64,000 nt of DNA from Marinifaba aquimaris (GTDB lineage: Bacteria; Pseudomonadota; Gammaproteobacteria; Enterobacterales; Alteromonadaceae): the NCBI RefSeq assembly GCF_013328345.1, contig NZ_JABULX010000005.1:62001-126000 (forward strand), written 5' to 3'. The position numbers were made by a program, and so were the translations under genes. The notes under the pieces were generated by a model. That model did not search any database and was not told where the DNA came from. It saw only the letters and a program-made list of their open reading frames with translations. Below, one piece after another: positions 57,597 through 64,000 of the stretch (positions are counted from its first letter, which is position 1; the number at the start of each line of letters is the position of its first letter).

Positions 57597-58442
57597 ATGT
57601 CGCTTTATGCTCTGTTTGTTATTATTTGTTTGCCTTGCTTTTATTATTGGCGATTTCCCTTAGTCGCCAATATTGATTGGTATAGCTTTGCGCTTGAATT
57701 CATCATGGCGCTGACAATCTTAGCGTGTGTGCACTTTCTCAGACTCGATAAAAAAACTTACACCTCCAACCAATTTCTCTATGTCGGCTTTTCACTGTTA
57801 TTTACCGCTTTATTGGCCGATACACTCGATGAAATTTTTCTGCCTTCAGCTTTAGTAACAATATTGCTCGAAAAACTTTTTCAAATCACGGGGTTTATTG
57901 TGGTGTTGCTCGGCATCAGGTTATGGCTTATCAATCAAAAACAGCAGAAAAAATCATTAGTGGAACTGGCGACAACCGACCCGCTAACTGGGTGTTTTAC
58001 ACGCCGTTATTTTGTCGATAAAGCACAAGCGTTATTCGATAGTGAGCGAGGTTTTAGTCTGTTGTTGATGGATATTGATCACTTTAAAAAAATTAATGAC
58101 AACTATGGCCACAGTACAGGTGATACGGCACTCGTTGAATTGACGAAACTGATTAAAAAGCACATCCGAAAAGATGATTTATTAGCGCGCTGGGGCGGAG
58201 AAGAGTTTTTTCTACTGTTGCCTGATACTGAGCAACCTTGTGCTTTTGAACGCGCCAATAAATTACGAAAATTACTCGAAGAAAAAGTGATTGACTATCC
58301 AGCTGGTCAATTCCAAATGACGATGAGTATCGGCTTGGCTGAAAAAAGTCCTGAGGTGGCTGATTTGGCCAGTTTATTTGAGTTGGCCGATCAAAATCTC
58401 TATCGCGCAAAAGATCGCGGCCGCAATCAAGTTGTCGGTTAA
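57597..58442 (+). CDS. Integral-membrane GGDEF diguanylate cyclase
   Basis: The protein of about 281 aa has around five N-terminal membrane helices (residues 1-110) and a C-terminal GGDEF domain with LLLMDIDHFKKINDNYGHST and RWGGEEFF. It should make cyclic di-GMP; no EAL domain is present. I chose ATG 57597 (MSLYALF) rather than GTG 57588. Confidence 0.88.
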   Translation: MSLYALFVIICLPCFYYWRFPLVANIDWYSFALEFIMALTILACVHFLRLDKKTYTSNQFLYVGFSLLFTALLADTLDEIFLPSALVTILLEKLFQITGFIVVLLGIRLWLINQKQQKKSLVELATTDPLTGCFTRRYFVDKAQALFDSERGFSLLLMDIDHFKKINDNYGHSTGDTALVELTKLIKKHIRKDDLLARWGGEEFFLLLPDTEQPCAFERANKLRKLLEEKVIDYPAGQFQMTMSIGLAEKSPEVADLASLFELADQNLYRAKDRGRNQVVG

Positions 58443-58608
58443 TCTGTTTTTAACCTTTTGCACTCTTTTAGTGCCTAACTTCTACTTTTGTGTGCATAAC
58501 CTTGGTAACTAACTGAGGTTTAACCACTTTAATCCAAATTTTCCTATGTTTTATCTGCAAATAAATGGCGCAATGTTTGCTTTAACTATAGCTAGTCATT
58601 AATTCGTT

Positions 58609-59133
58609 ATGAATTTTAGGTGTAGATTGAAAATTGTAGAACTTACCAGTATCCAAGGTGTTGAAGAGCAGCTAGTCCGCTTATTTGTCGGTTGTATTGA
58701 TGACGGTGCATCTTTGGGCTTTTTGAAACCTGCGGAAGCTGGAGAAATATTGAGTTATTGGCATGGAGTTGAGCAAGATTTAAAAGCTAATCAACGCAGG
58801 TTGTTTGTCGCTATGGATCGCGGTGAAATTGTTGGTACTGTACAATTAGCACTGAGTGTAAAAGCGAATGGGGCGCACCGCGGTGAAGTACAAAAGTTAA
58901 TGGTGGCTAAATCATCACAGGGCCAGGGTTATTCCAAACAGTTAATGATGGCACTTGAAGTACAAGCCAAAGCGTTAGCGCTTTCATTGTTAGTGCTCGA
59001 CTCACGACTTGGAGATATTGCCAGCTTGTTGTACAAAAAGTTAGGTTTTAGCCAAGCCGGCATTATCCCTGATTACGTTTTAAATTCAGACGGTCTATTA
59101 GAAGCGACCGTGGTCTTTTACAAACAAATTTAG
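58609..59133 (+). CDS. GNAT-family N-acetyltransferase
   Basis: The 174-aa protein has the GNAT core: LFVAMDRGEIVGTVQLAL near residue 65, then GEVQKLMVAKSSQGQGYSKQ near residue 90 with the acetyl-CoA pattern QGQGYS, and ASLLYKKLGFSQAGIIPDYV in the C-terminal half. The substrate is unknown. It converges with pirin six bases away. Confidence 0.85.
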   Translation: MNFRCRLKIVELTSIQGVEEQLVRLFVGCIDDGASLGFLKPAEAGEILSYWHGVEQDLKANQRRLFVAMDRGEIVGTVQLALSVKANGAHRGEVQKLMVAKSSQGQGYSKQLMMALEVQAKALALSLLVLDSRLGDIASLLYKKLGFSQAGIIPDYVLNSDGLLEATVVFYKQI

Positions 59134-59139
59134 TGATGC

Positions 59140-59832
59140 TTAGTGTTTTGGCAAATCAAACCAAAGTGCTTCAACATCTTCAGTCGCGGTGACATTAATG
59201 GTCTCGTCTTTCGCTGCGCTAAAGGCATCTCCTGCTTGAAATAGATGACCATTAATAGTTAATTCACCAGCTATTAGGTGTAGATAAGCTATATCTTTAG
59301 AAGTTTGTAACTGCTCACTATCACCTTTTTTTAGGATTAAACGGTCAATACGTGCATCTTGGTTAATAGACAATGCCCCTTCATGGCCGTCGTAATTAAC
59401 TAATGGCGTTAGCGTGCGTGTTTGAGTTATTTCTCGTTGCTCATAGCTAGGTGTTATTCCGGTAAATTTCGGCTTAATCCAAATTTGTAAAAACTCAGCT
59501 TCCTCGGTTGCAGAAGGATTGTACTCTGAATGCAAAATACCACTGCCAGCACTCATGCGCTGCACTTCACCTTGCTTAATTGTTTTCACATTGCCTTCAC
59601 TGTCTTTGTGTTCGAGTGAACCTCTTAATACATACGAGATAATTTCCATATCTCGGTGACCATGTGTTTCAAAGCCACTATTGGGTGCAACCACATCTTG
59701 GTTAATCACTCTGAGTACGGATACACCCATGTGTTTAGGGTCGTAATAATGACCAAAAGAAAAACTGTGTTTGCTTTGCAGCCAATCTAAATTAACTTGG
59801 CCTCTTTCTTCACTGCGACGAATATATTGCAT
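59140..59832 (-). CDS. Pirin-family bicupin (YhhW-like quercetinase)
   Basis: The 230-aa bicupin has the metal-binding motif FETHGHRDMEIISYVLRG near residue 53 (two His), and GSGILHSEYNPS near residue 97 (His and Glu). The length and motifs match bacterial YhhW-type proteins, some of which cleave quercetin. The biological role here is unknown. It starts MQYIRRSEERG and is monocistronic. Confidence 0.9.
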   Translation of the reverse strand: MQYIRRSEERGQVNLDWLQSKHSFSFGHYYDPKHMGVSVLRVINQDVVAPNSGFETHGHRDMEIISYVLRGSLEHKDSEGNVKTIKQGEVQRMSAGSGILHSEYNPSATEEAEFLQIWIKPKFTGITPSYEQREITQTRTLTPLVNYDGHEGALSINQDARIDRLILKKGDSEQLQTSKDIAYLHLIAGELTINGHLFQAGDAFSAAKDETINVTATEDVEALWFDLPKH

Positions 59833-60044
59833 TTCAAACTCCTAACAATCTGCTGCTATCGATTAACGTGTTAACAGTTTATGTTCTACTAATAAGAAAT
59901 AAAATTAGTATTAAACGATGTTTATGTTCGTATAAATAGAAAGGTTTGTTGGGGCAGTAAGGACCAAATAGGAGTTATGATGATGGGGTTTGCCAATTGG
60001 CTAATTAGCCAATTGGCGATATCAAGCTAGAGTAGACTTGTGTT

Positions 60045-60233
60045 TTAGCTCGCGTTTGATGATTGCTGGCTTTCTAGTGACTCAATTTCTTGCCATAGCG
60101 TCTCTGCTTCGGCGGTCAATTGTGAGTAAGTTCTAATGTCGCCATTGCGTTGTGCATGCATTGCATCAGTGAGTTTTTTATCGTATTGACGGCGTAATTT
60201 AGTAATTGGACGTCTTTTGAAAAACGAAAACAT
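60045..60233 (-). CDS. DUF6435/Lacal_2735-type small protein
   Basis: The 62-aa protein begins MFSFFKRRPITKLRRQYDKK and continues with a charged helix ending LWQEIESLESQ. The pattern matches a family of small cytoplasmic or membrane-peripheral proteins of unknown function. The upstream AGGAGG gives a strong ribosome site. Confidence 0.75.
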   Translation of the reverse strand: MFSFFKRRPITKLRRQYDKKLTDAMHAQRNGDIRTYSQLTAEAETLWQEIESLESQQSSNAS

Positions 60234-60293
60234 AAATCCTCCTATTTAGCATTCAGTATCATTACGCATGGTTATCGCATTTTGATCATCGAG

Positions 60294-61913
60294 TTACAAC
60301 TGATCCAGATTAGCGAGTAACTTTTGCGCGTGCTGCAATACATGTTGTTGTGTCTCTGGAGCTTGTTTGTCCCAATTGCGATAAACCATGCCAATACGCG
60401 GGTTCTTGGCCAGTAACTCTCTGTGTTTGATCATAAATTGCCAATACAAACTGTTCAGTGGACAAGCGTTATCGCCTAGTTTTTGTTTGACATCGTACTG
60501 ACAGCTCGAGCAGTAATCGGTCATTTTATTGGTGTAGTTACCACTAGCGGCATAAGGTTTGGAGCCGACTATACCGCCATCAGCAAATTGACTCATACCT
60601 CGGGTATTGGGCATTTCTACCCATTCAATCGCATCGATGTAGATACCTAAGTACCAAGCATCAACTTGATCGGGCTGAATACCTGCTATTAAGCAAAAGT
60701 TGCCAGTTACCATCAATCTTTGAATATGATGTGCGTAGGCATAATCGAGTGATTGTTTTATCGCGTGGTGCAAGCAATTCATTTTGGTCTCAGCCGTCCA
60801 AAACCAATTGGGCAAGTCGCGTTCAGCTTTGAGGTGATTGTAGTTTTGGTAATGGGGCATGTGGGTCCAATAGACACCGCGAACAAACTCTCGCCAACCA
60901 ATAATCTGTCTGACGAAACCTTCTACTTGCGCCAAATTGATGCTTGGGTTTTGTTCGTAGTGTTCAATGGCCGTTTTGACAACTTGCAGCGGATGTAAAA
61001 TTTTGGCGTTCAGAACAAAAGACAAACGTGAGTGATAAAGGCTCCATTGTTTATCGTCTATTGCGTCTTTAGCCTTACATGTCATTGCGTCTTGAAAATG
61101 ACCAAACAAAGGTAGGCAAACTCGGCAAAAGTGATCGAGTAGGGTTAAGGCTTGCGTGCGATTAATGGGCCAGAGTAATTGGTCGCTTGCCTGTCCAAAA
61201 CACTGGACTTGGTGTTTTTCCAGTCTTGCTCTGATCTCACTGACATCATTACTAAATACCAAAGCACTAGGTAAATTAGCGATGTCCTGTTTGTTTAGCT
61301 TTTTGCGATTGTCAGCGTCGTAATTCCACTTATCACCTTGAGGTTTATCGCCTTGCATCAGTAAGTCATAACGCTTTCGCATTTTGCGATAAAAGGTTTC
61401 CATTCGTTGGTTTTTATCGGCACTAAAGTAGTTTTCTAACTCAGTTTGCGCCACTAAAAAGTGTTCTGTTTCATAGATAAAACTGAGAATACCTTGTTGG
61501 CTTAATGCCGCTTGAAACTGACTTAATTGATCCGCTAAGCGATACTCATCAGGCTGTTGGTATTCAAACTGTTTACAAGCGTAATGGTTGAGCAAGGCAC
61601 TGAGTAAATCGGGTAAATTGCCATAGCCACAGCTCTCATCTAACGTCAGGTGCAACACGTCAAACCCCGCCTCTGATAAGGCTTTGGCAAACGCTTGCAT
61701 CGAAGCGAAAAACGCTAATATTTTTTGTTCGTGGTGTTTTACGTATGTTGTTTCTTGTGGCAACTCAGCAATGAGGTAAAGGCAGTCTGTTTGCTCTGAT
61801 GAGTTTTTGAACCAAGAGTGGTTAGCATTGAGTTGATCGCCAAGGATTAAGCGAATTTTTGAATAGTTGTTTTTCAGTTCAGTCAACTTAACTGAGGATA
61901 ATAAAGCAGACAC
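60294..61913 (-). CDS. Iron-sulfur photolyase/cryptochrome, PhrB type
   Basis: The 539-aa protein belongs to the FeS-containing bacterial cryptochrome/photolyase group that repairs (6-4) photoproducts. Four Cys at 380, 468, 471 and 484 have the 88-3-13 spacing of the [4Fe-4S] ligands of Agrobacterium PhrB (350, 438, 441, 454). FAD-binding features include GWREFVRGVYW near residue 339 and the NTRGMSQFADGG stretch near 436-447. It starts with GTG, two bases after the DUF2256 stop, so the two are translationally linked. Confidence 0.9.
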   Translation of the reverse strand: MSALLSSVKLTELKNNYSKIRLILGDQLNANHSWFKNSSEQTDCLYLIAELPQETTYVKHHEQKILAFFASMQAFAKALSEAGFDVLHLTLDESCGYGNLPDLLSALLNHYACKQFEYQQPDEYRLADQLSQFQAALSQQGILSFIYETEHFLVAQTELENYFSADKNQRMETFYRKMRKRYDLLMQGDKPQGDKWNYDADNRKKLNKQDIANLPSALVFSNDVSEIRARLEKHQVQCFGQASDQLLWPINRTQALTLLDHFCRVCLPLFGHFQDAMTCKAKDAIDDKQWSLYHSRLSFVLNAKILHPLQVVKTAIEHYEQNPSINLAQVEGFVRQIIGWREFVRGVYWTHMPHYQNYNHLKAERDLPNWFWTAETKMNCLHHAIKQSLDYAYAHHIQRLMVTGNFCLIAGIQPDQVDAWYLGIYIDAIEWVEMPNTRGMSQFADGGIVGSKPYAASGNYTNKMTDYCSSCQYDVKQKLGDNACPLNSLYWQFMIKHRELLAKNPRIGMVYRNWDKQAPETQQHVLQHAQKLLANLDQL

Positions 61914-61915
61914 AG

Positions 61916-62068
61916 TTAACCCTTATTTCTCCGACAACGTTCAGAACAATATTTAACGTCCTGCCATGAGTTTTGCCACTTTTTTCGCCAGTCAAAAGAC
62001 AAACCACAGCTTTGACAAATTTTGCTTGGTAAGTCGGCTTTTTTTACCGTTTTGCCATTGCGTTTCAT
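61916..62068 (-). CDS. DUF2256 zinc-ribbon-like protein
   Basis: The 50-aa protein has four Cys as CxxC (ICQSCGL) and CxxxC (YCSERC), with FDWRKKWQNSWQDVKY between them, which is the DUF2256 pattern. DUF2256 genes often sit beside photolyase or cryptochrome genes, but their role is not known. It is upstream of, and coupled to, the FeS photolyase gene. It is too short for routine prediction, but the family match is clear. Confidence 0.9.
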   Translation of the reverse strand: MKRNGKTVKKADLPSKICQSCGLSFDWRKKWQNSWQDVKYCSERCRRNKG

Positions 62069-62131
62069 ACATATTGTTCTCAGGTTTTTTTTACCGATAC
62101 GTACTGCGATACAGTTTAGATTAGCAGAGGG

Positions 62132-63598
62132 CTATCTGACGTGGCGGGCAAGGATACGGGCAACCTCTTTTTTAACGGCTGGCTTTTTACGCCATTGCCA
62201 TAAAATATCTCGTGCTTGTTTTCCCGATTGTTGAATATCGATAATCGGCTCTGGGTAGTCTTCTCCAAGTCGTACTTGATATAAGGCTTGCTCCATTGGC
62301 GTTAGCAACCAAGGTGTGTGGATTAATTCGTTTGGTACTTGTGCTAGCTGTGGCAAGTACTGTCGAATGAAAATACCATCAGCATCTTTTTCTTGAGACT
62401 GTTTAACAGGGTTGTAAATACGCAGCGTATTGATACCTGTTACACCCGCTTGCATCTGAAATTGCGGGTAGTGGATACCTGGCTCAAAATCGAGAAAGAG
62501 CTTAGCGAGATAAGGTGCACCTAAACGCCAGTCTATTTGCAGGTGATGGCACAAAAAGCTGACCAACATGGCACGCATTCTAAAGTTGATGTAGCCGGTT
62601 TCAATTAACGCCAACATGCATGCATCGACTAACGGGTAACCCGTTTTACCTTGCTGCCAAGCTAGTAGCCTTTGTTCTGCTTCATCGCCCGAAAGATAGC
62701 TAAATTTGTCGTAACCTGAATTGATTGGCCGAAACTCCATCGAGGCCTCACTTTCAAACTTTTGCATAAAGTGGCAATGCCAATGCAAACGAGAGGAAAG
62801 GGCGGATAGCGAACGGCGCCAACCCGGTGTTTTCCAATGTGCCAGTATACTCTGGTAGGCCTGTCTTAAGCTGATATTGCCCCATGCGAGGTAAGGCGAT
62901 AGCCGAGAGCAGGCATTGCGGCTTTTATCTGGGCTCGATATCGAATAGGCGTAATCTTTACCCCTTTGTTGATAAAAACTGTTCAGTACTTCATTGGCCT
63001 GACTTTCACCACCAAGCTGGAATTCACTTACACTTTCCTGCCAGTCTTCTGGTGCTGAAAATAATGGCAATGCCGCTAATTGTTCTGTGCTCAGTTGCAG
63101 CCAAGGAATGCGGGTTGTGTCAATGGGTTCAATCGTTTGACGCATATATTTATGCCAAGCTTTATCCCAATTAGCCCTTGATTTTAGCCCTCTTAGTACG
63201 GCACCTGTTTGAAATTCAAACCAATTTTTATCAGTTTGCTGGCACCACTTTTTTATTGCTCTATCGCGAGCAAATGTCACCTCTAAACCTATTTCTTGGT
63301 AGCTCCAAATTGTGTTAATTGCGTAAAGTTGATTGAGCTGTTTTAGGCAATCAAGTGCATCACCCGTTAGCACATAAAGTGCGGCGGTTGGTAGCCGTCG
63401 GGCAAGATCGACTAACGACTGATAAACAAATCGCCAATGGCGAATGTCGTAATGGGGATCATCGAGTAATTGGGGTTCAACTATGTACAGCAGTAAAACG
63501 GGTAAGTCAGACTGTTGGGCACACGCTAGCGGCTGATGATCAGACAGCCTGAGATCGCGCTTTAACCAGACAATATTGATCGCTTGTTTATTTGGCAA
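62132..63598 (-). CDS. Photolyase/cryptochrome-family protein
   Basis: The 488-aa protein has the N-terminal alpha/beta domain ([19 protein letters not shown]) and the FAD domain with [16 protein letters not shown] near residue 232, [14 protein letters not shown] near residue 272, [24 protein letters not shown] near residue 318, and a C-terminal IYNPVKQS. It is related to class I photolyases but differs from both CPD-type and DASH forms, so I leave the lesion specificity open. It follows the cryptochrome DASH gene on the same strand with a 9-base gap. Confidence 0.85.
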   Translation of the reverse strand: MPNKQAINIVWLKRDLRLSDHQPLACAQQSDLPVLLLYIVEPQLLDDPHYDIRHWRFVYQSLVDLARRLPTAALYVLTGDALDCLKQLNQLYAINTIWSYQEIGLEVTFARDRAIKKWCQQTDKNWFEFQTGAVLRGLKSRANWDKAWHKYMRQTIEPIDTTRIPWLQLSTEQLAALPLFSAPEDWQESVSEFQLGGESQANEVLNSFYQQRGKDYAYSISSPDKSRNACSRLSPYLAWGNISLRQAYQSILAHWKTPGWRRSLSALSSRLHWHCHFMQKFESEASMEFRPINSGYDKFSYLSGDEAEQRLLAWQQGKTGYPLVDACMLALIETGYINFRMRAMLVSFLCHHLQIDWRLGAPYLAKLFLDFEPGIHYPQFQMQAGVTGINTLRIYNPVKQSQEKDADGIFIRQYLPQLAQVPNELIHTPWLLTPMEQALYQVRLGEDYPEPIIDIQQSGKQARDILWQWRKKPAVKKEVARILARHVR

Positions 63599-63607
63599 AA
63601 CGTGACT

Positions 63608-64000
63608 CTAGTTGACCTGACAAGGTGATTTAAAACATTGTGCTGGTTCTGCAATTGGCCAGTCATCAATATCGACTGAATCTAGGTTTGGGTCGGTAAC
63701 TTGACCGCGCCATCGCTCAATATAGCGATGATCAGGGTCAAATTGCTCCGTTTGTTTGTTCAAGTTGAACCAACGGCCACCCCGCGGATCGGCTCCTACA
63801 CCAGCAATGTATTGCCAGTTGCCCCAGTTACTTGCGACATCGTGATCAATTAACTGTTGTTGAAAATACGCTGCCCCATAGCGCCAATCGCCTTGCATTT
63901 CATTAATCCAACAGCTCGCTGCAATTTGTCTCGCGCGATTAGAAATAAAGCCTGTTTCATTGAGTTGATGCATAATGGCATTGACCAGCGGGTAAGGCGT
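63608..64000 (-). CDS. Cryptochrome DASH, C-terminal part, runs off the window
   Basis: The frame stays open to the right edge, so the N-terminal part lies beyond the window. The visible 131 residues are the FAD-domain end of cryptochrome [63 protein letters not shown] and [15 protein letters not shown] proteins repair CPDs in single-stranded DNA. It is first of the four light genes in transcription order. Confidence 0.88.
   Translation of the reverse strand, partial: TPYPLVNAIMHQLNETGFISNRARQIAASCWINEMQGDWRYGAAYFQQQLIDHDVASNWGNWQYIAGVGADPRGGRWFNLNKQTEQFDPDHRYIERWRGQVTDPNLDSVDIDDWPIAEPAQCFKSPCQVN

Noticed and set aside
59992-60017. GCCAATTGG/CCAATTGGC hairpin as terminator
   Set aside because: The 9-bp stem with 8-base loop has no U tract on either strand; it may be a binding site, but the evidence is too thin.

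Overview
The window reads as chromosomal DNA of a marine gammaproteobacterium, most likely order Alteromonadales (Colwelliaceae or Thalassotalea-like). This rests on the mnmG-rsmG-parA-parB-atpIBEFHAGDC block beside a GATC-dense oriC, AT-rich intergenic DNA, TAATG-type overlaps, and marine gene types (chitobiase, sodium/alanine symporter, FeS photolyase, cryptochrome DASH). The order is an inference. I saw no rRNA, tRNA, insertion sequence, prophage or CRISPR array.

Layout. 0-4 kb: a truncated hypothetical gene, then agcS, a malate/lactate dehydrogenase-family gene and moeA on the minus strand. 4-6.3 kb: cupin, DUF2938 membrane protein, MerR regulator with a 19-bp-spacer promoter, GNAT, and a 28-aa ORF. 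6.3-9.8 kb: molybdopterin operon moaA-mobA-moaB-moaC-moaD-moaE led by a probable Moco riboswitch. 9.9-12.7 kb: two decayed genes, a PCMH-type FAD oxidoreductase carrying a 10-copy hexanucleotide expansion and an alginate-export-type porin. 12.8-17.2 kb: peroxide-stress block with ahpF, ahpC, oxyR and a three-gene operon (54-aa protein, DUF2061, DUF4250) whose promoter copies the ahpC promoter. 17.3-19.8 kb: iron-responsive block with a Fur box before an S26/SodX-like protein, a second Fur box before an orphan sdhCD pair that has lost both axial heme ligands, and a ChaN-like lipoprotein. 19.9-24.1 kb: DUF6482, Cof-type phosphatase, and a DUF4132 protein with a small partner. 24.4-34.3 kb: glmS, a diguanylate cyclase, glmU, an M19 dipeptidase, an avidin-like fusion protein and a GH20 chitobiase. 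34.5-46 kb: the atp operon, parAB, rsmG and mnmG, all minus. 46.0-46.9 kb: oriC. 47-60 kb: pilin-like, PepSY, LRR lipoprotein, DinB-like, VOC, an AT-rich pair (phosphoethanolamine transferase plus GDPD-like), PhzF, a SemiSWEET/HAD pair with a divergent DeoR regulator, diguanylate cyclase, GNAT and pirin. 60-64 kb: light-response cluster with FeS-type photolyase, DUF2256, a second photolyase-family gene and a truncated cryptochrome DASH.

How the parts connect. The stress block is the most coherent unit. OxyR-type signals control peroxide detoxification and a small membrane-associated operon. Next to it, Fur-type signals control an sdhCD pair that keeps its quinone-site residues but lacks the histidines that hold heme b. 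I infer an iron-sparing membrane anchor for succinate dehydrogenase, made when Fur releases its promoter and paired with SdhAB encoded elsewhere. This is the strongest candidate for an undescribed system in the window. glmS, glmU and the chitobiase all touch amino-sugar metabolism but are not one operon.
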